Numbered from the stretch's first letter, positions 33,310-41,525 are shown. The stretch: 64,000 nucleotides of DNA from Phycisphaerae bacterium (GCA_012744475.1 JAAYBV010000001.1:22128-86127); one strand, 5' to 3'. Numbers and translations: made by a program. Notes: generated from the letters alone by a model not told the origin.

Positions 33310-34398
33310 TCAGGCGAGTTCGCGGCGGCGCAGGTGGGTGTAGAAGCCGTAGCCGAGCAGGGTCAGGAGGACGACGGCGGAGGTGTGCTGGAAGAGGCTG
33401 GGGCCCATGTTGTGGACGTGGGGCGCAGCGGCCAATTCCATGTGGGGGGCAATGGCGTCGAGCAGGAGGCCGCCGGCGAGGGCGCAGACGGCGACGGTGA
33501 TCAGGTAGAGAACCGCCGTGCGGCGGCCGAGGGTGTTCCAGATCGTGGCCAGACCCGCGGCATTCGTGACCGGGCCTGTCATGAGGAAAACGAATGCGGC
33601 GCCGGGGCTCAGGCCCTTGAGGATCATCGCCGCAGCCAGGGGCACCGACCCGGAGGTACACACATAGATGGGAATGCCGATCAGCATCATCACGAGCATG
33701 GCGGGCAGGCCCCGGCCCAGCTTCTGCGCAAAGAAGTCGTCCGGCATCAGTGCGGAGATCACGGCCGCGATGGTCAGACCGACCAGCAGGGATTTGCCGA
33801 TGTCGCGGGGCAGGGACAGGAAGCCGTACCGCAGGCCGTCGAGAAGCCGGCGTCGGGGCGTGATCAGAGGGTGACAGCGACACTCACCAACGGGTCGAGA
33901 ACCATCCGATTGCGGATTGACGGGATCGTTGTCTTCCGACTCAGCGTCTTTGTCCTCCGGGGTCTGTCCGAAGAGGCTCACGAGCAGGCCACCCACGAGA
34001 CTGGTCACCAGCGCGGCCATCGGTGCGAAGATCGCGAAGACGGGCCCCAGAAGGCTGTAAGTCACCAGGATGCAGTCTACACCCGTCTGCGGCGTGGCCA
34101 GCAGGAAGGCGATTGTCGAGCCCTTGCTGGCTCCGCGCTGACGGAGGGACATGGACACGGGGATCACGCCGCAGGAGCACAGAGGCATCGGAAGGCCGAA
34201 GAGTGCCGCCTTCAGAACGGGCAGAATGCCCTTCCCACCGAGGTGCCGCTCGACCATTCGTTGTGAGATAAAGATGGACAGCAGGCCGGCCACAAGGAAT
34301 CCGAACAGCAGATAGGGCGACATCTGCGCTATCGTGGCCCAGAAATCCACCGCGACTTGTCTGAGAATCTCAAGCACAGCCTGCAACCTTTCGTTCAC
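33310..34398 (-). CDS. SO_0444-type Cu/Zn efflux permease
   Basis: The protein has 362 residues, with GTG 34398 overlapping the upstream 4Fe-4S gene by 29 bases; GTG 34377, nine bases after AAAGG, is an alternative. Eight or so membrane helices are split by a central hydrophilic loop with acidic and Cys/His residues (SEDNDPVNPQSDG, ECRCHPL). FGLPMPLCSCGVIPVSMSLRQ and GIPIYVCTSGSVPLAAAMI are the twin signature motifs of the ArsP/UPF0718 permease superfamily, and the SO_0444 subgroup matches best. It probably exports a thiophilic metal or metal complex. It is the last gene of the stress cluster. Confidence 0.85.
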   Translation of the reverse strand: MNERLQAVLEILRQVAVDFWATIAQMSPYLLFGFLVAGLLSIFISQRMVERHLGGKGILPVLKAALFGLPMPLCSCGVIPVSMSLRQRGASKGSTIAFLLATPQTGVDCILVTYSLLGPVFAIFAPMAALVTSLVGGLLVSLFGQTPEDKDAESEDNDPVNPQSDGSRPVGECRCHPLITPRRRLLDGLRYGFLSLPRDIGKSLLVGLTIAAVISALMPDDFFAQKLGRGLPAMLVMMLIGIPIYVCTSGSVPLAAAMILKGLSPGAAFVFLMTGPVTNAAGLATIWNTLGRRTAVLYLITVAVCALAGGLLLDAIAPHMELAAAPHVHNMGPSLFQHTSAVVLLTLLGYGFYTHLRRRELA

Positions 34399-35137
34399 CG
34401 GTTTGCCCCGCGCGGATCGTTTCGTGTCGAATCACGCTGCCGCGAAGAGACACAGTGACATCCTGGAAGTCCATCGATTTGCCGCTACGGGCGATGGCCT
34501 CGCGGGCCACGCGCGTCAGGCCGGAACAGCACGGCACCTCCATGTGCACCACGGTCAGCGAGCGGATCGTATTGGCCCGGAGGATGTCCGCCAGCTTCTC
34601 GATGTAGAACTGCGCATCGTCGAGCTTGGGGCAGCCCATCGCCACGCTGCGGCCCTTGAGAAACCGCTGGTGGAAATCGCCCATCGCAAACGGCACGCAG
34701 TCCGCCGCCAGCAGCAGGTCCGCATCGGCGAAATACGGCGCCGTTCGCGCCACCAGCTTCAACTGGACGGGCCAGTGTCTCAGTTGCGACGGCGCCGCTG
34801 GTTCATCGGCGGCTTCGGTCGGCGCAGCCTTCGCCGCCTCGTCGAACCGCTGCATCGCCAAGCCCGGACAGGCAAACCCCGGCTCGGGTTTGTTCTCTTT
34901 CGCCAGATGGGCCTTGGTGGCCTCCTCATCGAACTCGGCCGCCTCCCGCTGCTCGATCGTGATGGCGTCCTGGGGGCAGTGCCCCAGGCACGCCCCCAGG
35001 CCGTCGCAGTAGGTTTCGCTGACCAGTTTCGCCTTGCCGTTGATGATCTTGATCGCGCCCTCGGCGCAGGCGGTGACGCACTGGCCGCAGCCGTTGCACT
35101 TTTCCTCATCGATCTTTACGATGTTTCGTACTGCCAT
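34370..35137 (-). CDS. 4Fe-4S protein associated with hybrid cluster protein
   Basis: The protein has 255 residues, with ATG 35137 behind GAGGTG. Residues 1-62 carry two 4Fe-4S motifs (CNGCGQCVTACAEG and CDGLGACLGHCPQ). The remainder contains further cysteines (FACPGLAMQ, AADCVPFAMGDFHQRFLKG, MGCPKLDD, MEVPCCSGLTRVA). Genes of this form are frequently next to hcp in anaerobes and may supply its electrons or handle its metal cluster. It follows hcp and overlaps the permease gene. The precise reaction is unknown. Confidence 0.85.
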   Translation of the reverse strand: MAVRNIVKIDEEKCNGCGQCVTACAEGAIKIINGKAKLVSETYCDGLGACLGHCPQDAITIEQREAAEFDEEATKAHLAKENKPEPGFACPGLAMQRFDEAAKAAPTEAADEPAAPSQLRHWPVQLKLVARTAPYFADADLLLAADCVPFAMGDFHQRFLKGRSVAMGCPKLDDAQFYIEKLADILRANTIRSLTVVHMEVPCCSGLTRVAREAIARSGKSMDFQDVTVSLRGSVIRHETIRAGQTGERKVAGCA

Positions 35138-35322
35138 GATACACCTCGGTTCCTACGGGTTTGGAGGTACCGCAGTTTGTCGTCAAGCCCTCCGTGGGGG
35201 TGCGGCCACGAACAAGAACCGCACCTCGTTCATGGCCAGACCCCTCGACTTCACTTCGTTCCACTCGGGGTGACAAGGAAGCTGCGATCAGTCCTCCTTC
35301 ACCGTACAGGATCGCCAGCCGC

Positions 35323-36972
35323 TCAGGTGGCGAGCGTGGCGGCGATATCGTCTTTCACACTGCCGATCGGCTTGATGTCGAACTTCTCGACCAGCACGTT
35401 GAGCACGTCCGGCGTGACGAAAGCCGGCAGGCTCGGTCCCAGGCGAATGTTCTTGACACCCAGGTGCAGCAGCGTCAGCAGTATCGCCACCGCCTTCTGC
35501 TCAAACCACGAGAGGATCAGCGACAGCGGCAGATCGTTGACGCCGCAGTCGAACGCCCCCGCCAGCGCCACGGCGATCTGCACCGCCGAATAGGCGTCGT
35601 TGCACTGCCCGACGTCGAGCAATCGCGGGATGCCGTCGATGTCGCCGAATTCGAGCTTGTTGAAGCGGTACTTGCCGCAGGCGAGCGTCAGGATCACGCA
35701 GTCGCCGGGCACCTGTTCGGCGAACTCGGTGTAGTAGTTGCGTCCGGGCTTGGCGCCGTCGCATCCGCCGATCAGGTAGAAGTGGCGGATCTTGCCCGCC
35801 TTGACCAGGTCGATGACCTTGCCGGCAGCGTTCATCACGGCGTTGCGTCCGAAGCCGACGGTGATGTACTTGGCCGGCGCATCGGCGGCAAAACCGGGCG
35901 CCGCCAGCGCCGCCTGGATGACCGGCGCGAAGTTGCGGTCGTCGATGTGCTTGACGCCGGGCCAGCCGACCAGGCCGAGCGTGAAGATGCGGTCCTTGTA
36001 GCTGTCCTTGGGCTTCATGATGCAGTTGGTCGTCATGACGATCGGGCCGGGGAACTCGTCGAACTCGGTGCGCTGGTTCTGCCAGGCGCCGCCGTAGTTG
36101 CCCGCCAGGTGCTTGTACTTCTTCAGGCCGGGATAGGCGTTGCAGGGCAGCATCTCGCCGTGCGTATAGATGTTGATTCCCTTGCCCTCGGTCTGTTTGA
36201 GCAGCTCGTCGAGGTCTTTGAGGTCGTGGCCGGAGACCAGGATGCACTTGCCCTTGACCGGCGTGATGCGCACCTTTGTCGGCTCGGGATGGCCGTAGAC
36301 GCCTGTGTTGGCGGCGTCGAGCAGCTCCATCGCGCGGAGGTTGATCTCGCCGGTCTGGAGGGCCTTGGCAAGCAGGTCGTTGACATCGGACGGGCCGGTG
36401 GTCAGGTAGTCGAGCATGCGGTGGAAGTCGGCATAGAGCTTGGGGTCTTCCTTGCCGAGGATCTCGGCGTGGTCGACATAGGCGGCGGCCCCTTTGAGGC
36501 CGTAGACGATCAGCTCTTGCAGGCCGGCGGGCGTGCCACCGAGCTTCTCGATCCACTTGGCGATCGAAACGTCCTGCGCCTTGGCGAGCAGACCTTGGAG
36601 GTCATCCGTATTCTCCCACCAGCGGACCGGACAGGAGAAGGTCTCGGGTGTCTTGCCCGCCTGGCGGGCGGCCTTCTCGTACAGCGATTGGGCCTTGCCC
36701 TTGATGATCGCCGCCTCCTGGAGGAACGTGCCGAACCACCGCAGATCGAAGTTCACGTTCGTGATCGTGCTGAACAACGCCTTGACCGTGAAGACGTCGA
36801 CCGCCCGGTCCCGCGCGCCCATCTGGTGGGCGCGGTACGCGTACCGCGAAATGTCCTTCGTCGCGTAGATCAGCAAATCCTGAAGCGCTGCCGTCTGTGG
36901 ATCCTTGCCGCACGCTCCCGCAACCGTACACCCCGTTCCTTTGGCTGTCTGCTCACACTGATAACAAAACAT
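35323..36972 (-). CDS. hcp: Hybrid cluster protein (hydroxylamine / NO reductase)
   Basis: The protein has 549 residues, with ATG 36972 seven bases after AAAGGAG. The N-terminal cysteines C3, C6, C15 and C21 (C-x2-C-x8-C-x5-C) are the anaerobe-type 4Fe-4S ligand set. Hybrid-cluster ligands lie in VSGHD, HGEMLPCNAYPG, MTTNCIM, LIGGCDGAKPGRNYY, LACGKYRFN and DVGQCNDAYSA. It reduces nitric oxide or hydroxylamine in the cytoplasm. The neighbours are an Rrf2 regulator and two cupins upstream, and a 4Fe-4S protein and permease downstream. NrfHA lies further upstream on the same strand, so the region handles nitrite and its reactive products. Confidence 0.95.
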   Translation of the reverse strand: MFCYQCEQTAKGTGCTVAGACGKDPQTAALQDLLIYATKDISRYAYRAHQMGARDRAVDVFTVKALFSTITNVNFDLRWFGTFLQEAAIIKGKAQSLYEKAARQAGKTPETFSCPVRWWENTDDLQGLLAKAQDVSIAKWIEKLGGTPAGLQELIVYGLKGAAAYVDHAEILGKEDPKLYADFHRMLDYLTTGPSDVNDLLAKALQTGEINLRAMELLDAANTGVYGHPEPTKVRITPVKGKCILVSGHDLKDLDELLKQTEGKGINIYTHGEMLPCNAYPGLKKYKHLAGNYGGAWQNQRTEFDEFPGPIVMTTNCIMKPKDSYKDRIFTLGLVGWPGVKHIDDRNFAPVIQAALAAPGFAADAPAKYITVGFGRNAVMNAAGKVIDLVKAGKIRHFYLIGGCDGAKPGRNYYTEFAEQVPGDCVILTLACGKYRFNKLEFGDIDGIPRLLDVGQCNDAYSAVQIAVALAGAFDCGVNDLPLSLILSWFEQKAVAILLTLLHLGVKNIRLGPSLPAFVTPDVLNVLVEKFDIKPIGSVKDDIAATLAT

Positions 36973-37074
36973 TTGCGATCTCCTTTGTTATATTCTGTTC
37001 CTGGTCCGCTATCCCGTGACGCGACTCCCGACGGCCGGATGACCTCGGCGTGAGGCTTCTCGTCGGCCCGGCCG

Positions 37075-37413
37075 CTATAGCAATCTTGTGGTTTCCGACG
37101 GGCGCGGGGTCTTGACGACCAGCACGCGGAAAACGCCGTCGCTCTCGTTGTGCCATGCGTGCGGAATTCGGGCCGGACTGTCGATCAACGTATCCGGTCC
37201 AACCTCGCGCCGCTCCTGCCCGATCTCGACCACGCCTCGCCCTTCGAGGACGTAGAAGAACACATCCACGGGTGTGACATGCCTCTTGAGCGATTCACCG
37301 GGCCCCAGGGTGATGTGCATCACCTGAGCGTGCTCGCTGTCATGCAGCTTGCTCACCTTGACGTGGTGCGGGTTCTGAATTCCCGGTGCGGCCTTGGCAT
37401 CCATCACTTGCAT
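37075..37413 (-). CDS. Small cupin protein (first of two)
   Basis: The protein has 112 residues from ATG 37413 (AAAGGGGA upstream at long spacing); ATG 37404 is also possible. It is a single cupin barrel: GPGESLKRHVTPVDVFFYVLEGRGVVEIG gives cupin motif 1, and DSPARIPHAWHNESD motif 2 with metal-binding histidines. It lies between another cupin gene and hcp. Cupins of this size next to hcp and Rrf2 genes may bind iron or sense redox ligands; no reaction is assigned. Confidence 0.82.
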   Translation of the reverse strand: MQVMDAKAAPGIQNPHHVKVSKLHDSEHAQVMHITLGPGESLKRHVTPVDVFFYVLEGRGVVEIGQERREVGPDTLIDSPARIPHAWHNESDGVFRVLVVKTPRPSETTRLL

Positions 37414-37440
37414 TGTGCGGCATCCCCTTTCTCATTCGAT

Positions 37441-37788
37441 CTAACGAATCATGATCAACAGCATTTTGAATCGTTCGACGGCGGCCACCGAGTGCGGCAC
37501 GTGCGCCGGCATGATGATCAACTCGCCGGCGGCGACGTCCTGGCCCCGTCCGCCGATCACCAGGTGCGCCCGGCCTTCGACGATCTGAACCACCGCGTCG
37601 TAGGGCGAGGTATGCTCGCTGAGCTTCTGGCCCCGGTCGAAGGCGAACAGCGTGATCGTCCCGCTGTCCTTGTCGAGGATCGTCTTGCTGACGATGGAGT
37701 CGGCGGCATATCCGGTCAGCGCCCCGAGCGACTCGGGCTTGCCCACGCACGCCTCCAGGAGCACCGTCTGTTTCGTTCGTTCGGTCAT
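37441..37788 (-). CDS. Small cupin protein (second of two)
   Basis: The protein has 115 residues. ATG 37788 overlaps the TGA of the Rrf2 gene (ATGA) and has AGGAG six bases upstream; the longer open frame to 38283 runs through the Rrf2 gene and is not used. The cupin motifs are EHTSPYDAVVQIVEGRAHLVIGG and IIMPAHVPHSVAAVERFKMLL. It shares only the fold with the neighbouring cupin (37075-37413). Its coupling to the regulator gene suggests a partner role in signal handling, which is an inference. Confidence 0.85.
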   Translation of the reverse strand: MTERTKQTVLLEACVGKPESLGALTGYAADSIVSKTILDKDSGTITLFAFDRGQKLSEHTSPYDAVVQIVEGRAHLVIGGRGQDVAAGELIIMPAHVPHSVAAVERFKMLLIMIR

Positions 37789-38231
37789 TTGCGTCTCCTG
37801 CGCCGTGTGGACTTCTGTGCCGGACGCCGGCTCTGCGCCAGTTCGCCCAGCGTCACGGCGCCAAGGTACTGGTCCATCTGCTCCTGGAGTCGTCCGATCC
37901 GCGCCCGGATCGGGCAGCCGTCCTGCCTCTGACAGGCGCCGTCGCCCAAGAGACACCGATTCAGCCGCAGCGGGCCCTGGATCGCTTCGATTATCGCCAG
38001 GATCGGCACCTCCTGAGGTGGCCGAGCCAGACGGAAGCCTCCCTTGGGCCCCATGTCGCTTTCCACAAGTCCTTCTTTGTGAAGCCTTTGCATCAGTTTG
38101 CACGCCAGTTGGTACGACACGTCCTCTTCGTCCGACAGCGCCCGGGTCGACACCGATCCATCCCCATAACGACCGGCCAGGTTCACCGCCAGACGCAGGG
38201 CGTAATCCGTATTCCGCCTGAGTATATCCAT
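37785..38231 (-). CDS. Rrf2-family iron-sulfur transcriptional regulator
   Basis: The protein has 148 residues from ATG 38231. The winged helix begins MDILRRNTDYALRLAVNLA, with the recognition region VSYQLACKLMQRLHKEGLV and wing SDMGPKGGFRLARPP. Three cysteines, C93, C100 and C106 (RCLLGDGACQRQDGCP; C-x6-C-x5-C), are placed like the cluster ligands of IscR and NsrR. The tail is very basic (RRPAQKSTRRRRRK). It lies between nrfA and the hcp cluster, so a nitric-oxide or nitrite response like NsrR is likely by context. A palindrome over its own -10 suggests autoregulation. Confidence 0.88.
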   Translation of the reverse strand: MDILRRNTDYALRLAVNLAGRYGDGSVSTRALSDEEDVSYQLACKLMQRLHKEGLVESDMGPKGGFRLARPPQEVPILAIIEAIQGPLRLNRCLLGDGACQRQDGCPIRARIGRLQEQMDQYLGAVTLGELAQSRRPAQKSTRRRRRK

Positions 38232-38288
38232 CGTATCTCACCCGAGTTCGTCGGCTGGCGACAGGCCGACACCGGCCCGCCACTCTGT

Positions 38289-38326
38289 ATAGGATAAATA
38301 TAGTCCTACTTGTTCGCTCGCGGCAA
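38289..38326 (-). promoter_or_regulatory. Promoter and candidate operator of the Rrf2/hcp operon
   Basis: On the minus strand TTGCCG (38326-38321), an 18-base spacer and TATATT (38302-38297) form a promoter. TAGGA (38290-38294) and TCCTA (38304-38308) form an inverted repeat centred on the -10 box, with an AT-rich centre. This is the layout expected for an autoregulated Rrf2 repressor site. Confidence 0.5.
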
Positions 38327-38460
38327 GAGAAAAATGAGAAAAACGAAGAATTTCTTTCTGCGTGTCCCCATCGACCGGATTGGACGATTTCTCGTCACGA
38401 TTCTCTCGGCCCCAATAGACATGTCTGCATTCGTCGAGCCGATTCCGCGGCGCGCCGCGA

Positions 38461-39915
38461 TCAGGGCAGCAGCTTGACGCCGGCTCCGCCGACGAAGGAT
38501 TGCGCAACATCCCACGCCTTTTGCCGGGTCGAGACGTCGGGATAGCGCGGCGCCGAGGTCACACCGTGCCGTGCCAGCAGACGGGCGGCGTCCACGCGCG
38601 CCTGCTGCGCCAGGTTGGCCGCCTCGCCGAGAAGCCGCATCGACTCCTGAGGGGAGTGAAAACCCATACCGTTCGTCGCCGAGACGTAGTCCCAGCGAAA
38701 CTGCGCGCCGCGAACCAGCGCCCGCGCCGCCCGGAGATCGTCGTCGGCCGTACCCGCCTGCACGGCGGCGGCAATGTCGAAGTGCGCGTGCACCAGCGCC
38801 TCCTCCGCCTGCAACATCGCCTCGCTCACCTTGGTCTGGATGCCTTCCACGCGGCCGCGCAATTCGTCCTCGCTCCAGCGGTGGCACACGGCACAACTGT
38901 TCGCGATGTTCAGCAGAGGACTCTGAACGTGATGGTCGGTGAACTTGACGCCTCCTTCGGTGCGGTAAGGCATGTGACAATCGGCACACGAGACGTCGCG
39001 GAACGAATGCACGCCGGTCCGGTACAACTCGTAGTCCGGATGCTGGGCCTTGACGATCCGCGCGCCCGAAATCGGGTGCACGTAGTCCGCGAAGTCGATG
39101 GCGTCATAGTACGCCAGCATGTCGTCGGCGGTCGTGCCCTTCGGCCAGGGGAAGGTCAGATAGTTCTTCAGGCCTGCCGATTCATCCGTCTTGAAGTAAT
39201 ACTCCGCATGGCACTGGGTGCAAACCAGCGAGCGCATCTCCTGATGGCTGGCCTCGTCGATGCTGCGTCCCATCGCGGCGAACGCCTCGCGCAGCGCCGG
39301 CCGCGTGATCCGCAGGCGCAGCGTGTTCGGATCGTGGCAATCCTGACAGCCAATCGGGTGTGTGATCTCGCTCGTCAGATCGTGGAAGTTGGCGGCATAG
39401 AATTCCTTCACGCCCATCTTGTCCATCATACGGGGCACATCCGTGCTCTTGCAGGTCCAGCAGGTGGCGGCCTGGAACGGCGTGGCGATCCGCGCCGTCT
39501 CGCGGACGTCCTGCACCGCGTAGTAATGCCCGCGTGCCTGGAGGTACTCCTTGCTGAACCCGTAACCGGCGAACAGGATCACCTGGAACGAGTCCTCTTC
39601 GAGATAGTCGCGCGGATCCGCGCCGCCGAACTTCGTCCTGGTGTCGGTGATGCGCGTCTTCAGGTACGACTCGTACTGCCTCGGATAGCTCTGTCCCCAG
39701 ACGGCGTTGTCGGGCTCCCACTGAGCGATCGGCGTGGCGACCATGGTCGGCCGCTGCGCTTCCCACCGTCGCTCCATCACCGAGACCGCCAGCAGCCCGA
39801 GCACGAGGATCGCTCCGGCGGCCGAGACGAGAATCGCCGCCCCCGCCCACAGCGGCAGCGGGCCGGCGCTGCTCGTAAAGAGCTTCGACTTGCTCTCGGG
39901 AGTTCCTGACGCCAT
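38461..39915 (-). CDS. nrfA: Ammonia-forming cytochrome c nitrite reductase
   Basis: The protein has 484 residues. ATG 39915 overlaps the nrfH stop (TGATG) and follows AAAGGGGG. One N-terminal membrane segment (about 22-46) anchors or exports it. Five haem motifs are present: the active-site CWTCK (152-156), CQDCH (190-194), CTQCH (232-236), CADCH (310-314) and CAVCH (341-345). VKAQHPDYELY is the conserved calcium/active-site loop. It reduces nitrite to ammonia with six electrons received from NrfH. The membrane anchor on NrfA is less usual but seen in other bacteria. Confidence 0.96.
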   Translation of the reverse strand: MASGTPESKSKLFTSSAGPLPLWAGAAILVSAAGAILVLGLLAVSVMERRWEAQRPTMVATPIAQWEPDNAVWGQSYPRQYESYLKTRITDTRTKFGGADPRDYLEEDSFQVILFAGYGFSKEYLQARGHYYAVQDVRETARIATPFQAATCWTCKSTDVPRMMDKMGVKEFYAANFHDLTSEITHPIGCQDCHDPNTLRLRITRPALREAFAAMGRSIDEASHQEMRSLVCTQCHAEYYFKTDESAGLKNYLTFPWPKGTTADDMLAYYDAIDFADYVHPISGARIVKAQHPDYELYRTGVHSFRDVSCADCHMPYRTEGGVKFTDHHVQSPLLNIANSCAVCHRWSEDELRGRVEGIQTKVSEAMLQAEEALVHAHFDIAAAVQAGTADDDLRAARALVRGAQFRWDYVSATNGMGFHSPQESMRLLGEAANLAQQARVDAARLLARHGVTSAPRYPDVSTRQKAWDVAQSFVGGAGVKLLP

Positions 39916-40508
39916 CACTGGCCCCCTTTCTTCATCCAATCGAGTCCCGCATCGGGCAAGGCCGGCCGCAGCATCGACGGGCTTGTCGAGAGGCTGCGAA
40001 CCGAGCCGTGGACATTCTCATGACAATCCCAGCATCGCCGCTCCGGGGACGACGCCAGGCGAACCATCGCCAGTTGGTCGCTGTGGCAGCGGACGCAGTT
40101 GCTCTGAACGACCGGCACCGCCGGAGCCGACAGTTCCAGCACCTGCGGCTCGGCGCGGAGCGTGAATACGTACGAGTGCTTCATCCCGTCCCGGGCCTTG
40201 TAGGCGTACTTGGCCGCGATGTTGTGGTGCGGCACGTGGCAGTCGACGCACACCGCCACGCGTCCGTGGCTGCCCCGCTGCCAACTGGCGTAGGCGTCGG
40301 TCATGACATGGCAGTTGATGCACGTCAGAGGACTGTCCGACAGGTACGAGGTTGCGTTGGCCACGCGGACCAGCAGCAGCGCCAGAGCGACCGCCACGCC
40401 GGCCAGACCGTAAATGCTCACCTGCCAGGCCTTTGGCAGACCCGAAAGCGTCACCACCGACATGACTCGATGCCACAGTCCCATGGCGCGAATCATACGC
40501 CGGGGCAT
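39915..40508 (-). CDS. nrfH: NrfH tetrahaem quinol dehydrogenase
   Basis: The protein has 197 residues from ATG 40508 (MPRRMIRAMGLWHRV); the frame is open further upstream through repeat DNA without a ribosome site. A membrane helix at about 33-50 is followed by four haem motifs: CINCH (63-67), CVDCH (87-91), CVRCH (138-142) and CWDCH (159-163). It oxidises menaquinol and passes electrons to NrfA. The stop overlaps the nrfA start, so the two are translationally coupled. An imperfect inverted repeat (TTAAGGG-TTTT-CCCTAA, 40531-40547) upstream may be an operator. Confidence 0.93.
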   Translation of the reverse strand: MPRRMIRAMGLWHRVMSVVTLSGLPKAWQVSIYGLAGVAVALALLLVRVANATSYLSDSPLTCINCHVMTDAYASWQRGSHGRVAVCVDCHVPHHNIAAKYAYKARDGMKHSYVFTLRAEPQVLELSAPAVPVVQSNCVRCHSDQLAMVRLASSPERRCWDCHENVHGSVRSLSTSPSMLRPALPDAGLDWMKKGGQ

Positions 40509-40574
40509 CGTTCCCCGCAACCGCCACCGATTAAGGGTTTTCCCTAATGCCACGCCGAGGCCGCGGCCCCGGCC

Positions 40575-40830
40575 GACGGCGGGGTGGTATCTCCCCTCGA
40601 CTTCGCTCGGCAGGCTGCGCTCGTATCTCACCCACGCCGGCAAGCCTCGTTCACGTCACGTGGGGCGAGCGTGCTCGCTCGCCATCCGGTTCCTTCTTCT
40701 CCAAGAGTTGGCCCCGATGTCCCCCATCCGATGCGAACCGGCCAAGTACGCTGCCTGCGATTCGCAGGTACCGGTCATCGTTGGCCTGACACGGTTTCCA
40801 GCAGGGAACCAAAGCGAACCATCCGCCGAC
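40575..40830 (-). repeat. Duplicated element E3 (copy B)
   Basis: On the minus strand it repeats 33040-33300: GGTTCGCTTTGG, the palindrome TACCTGCGAATCGCAGGCA (40770-40752) and the end block GAGATACGAGCGCAGCCTGC. This copy also has the hairpin GGCGAGCG-TGCT-CGCTCGCC (40664-40683). It fills the gap between nrfH and the VOC gene; nothing else is seen in 40509-40843 apart from the nrfH upstream region. Confidence 0.72.
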
Positions 40831-40843
40831 GGGGCGGCGTGTC

Positions 40844-41212
40844 TCACAGGATCTTGAATCTGCAGTCGTGCGGCCAGATCTCGGACTCGGGACGGTCGAA
40901 CTGGAGGAACTCGATGGGGGCGCCGTGGTCGACGATGAAGGCGACCGTCACGCCCTCGGTGGGGCTGTTCGGCGCGATCAGCACGGCTCTGCCGGCGATC
41001 GCTGCCTCGATGTCGTCGACGACGAACGCCACGTGGGGCACTGTTTTGACCAGTTCCGGCAGCGGACAATCCGGATCGAACTTCATCCACTCGACGCCAT
41101 AGGGACTCTCGAAACAGCCGGAGGCGTACATCTTGTACCGGGCGCTGTAGTCGTCTTCGGGCAGCGCCCGATCCGTGGGAATCCCCACGTGATGATACCG
41201 CAATACGCCCAT
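40844..41212 (-). CDS. VOC (glyoxalase-fold) family protein
   Basis: The protein has 122 residues from ATG 41212 behind AAAGG. It begins MGVLRYHHVGIPTDRALPED, with the first metal-type histidine, and contains VPHVAFVVDDIEAAIAG, VTVAFIVDHGAPIEFLQFD and a final KIL. This is one vicinal-oxygen-chelate domain with HHVGI, PHVAF and EFLQF as the repeated strands. The substrate is unknown; dimeric VOC enzymes include lyases, dioxygenases and resistance proteins. It lies between duplicated elements E3 and E4. Confidence 0.8.
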   Translation of the reverse strand: MGVLRYHHVGIPTDRALPEDDYSARYKMYASGCFESPYGVEWMKFDPDCPLPELVKTVPHVAFVVDDIEAAIAGRAVLIAPNSPTEGVTVAFIVDHGAPIEFLQFDRPESEIWPHDCRFKIL

Positions 41213-41281
41213 GTACGCCCCTTTCGCATCGACTCGCAGCATGCGTCGTTCGCCGGGTACGGTCCCAAACCGCGCGTCTCT

Positions 41282-41515
41282 CGTGAAGCGTGAAACGTGA
41301 AGCGTGAAGCCAGGCCCTTCAAACTCGAAACTCAACACTTCAAACTCGGCACTTCATCGCCCACGACCACATGCACCAGCACCACGCCCAAAACCAGAAC
41401 CCAGAGCGCCACACACAACCTCCCTGACTCGCCTTCTGCACGAACGCCAAAGAACAGCGACACCCGCAGGTTTACCCATTAAGGACCCATATTAACCGCG
41501 ATAGGTGGTTGTCCC
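41282..41515 (-). repeat. Duplicated element E4 (copy B) with two heptad tracts
   Basis: The minus strand repeats 32633-32840, starting GGGACAACCACCTAT. It includes four tandem CGTGAAR heptads (41282-41309) and six consecutive CTYNNNN heptads (41317-41358: CTTCAAA, CTCGAAA, CTCAACA, CTTCAAA, CTCGGCA, CTTCATC). It occupies nearly all of the gap 41213-41525. Confidence 0.75.
41332..41412 (-). CDS. Possible 26-residue hydrophobic peptide, copy 2
   Basis: GTG 41412 follows AGGGAGG by six bases. The peptide is VALWVLVLGVVL, then VHVVV, then GDEVPSLKC. It matches the peptide at 32735-32800 except for a five-residue insertion and a few substitutions. Upstream codons also align in frame (GVRAEGESGRLC here, GVRADKSGRLC there), so the true start may lie earlier. 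Evidence for coding is the synonymous pattern only. Confidence 0.35.
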   Translation of the reverse strand: MALWVLVLGVVLVHVVVGDEVPSLKC

Positions 41516-41525
41516 TATTGTCGTC

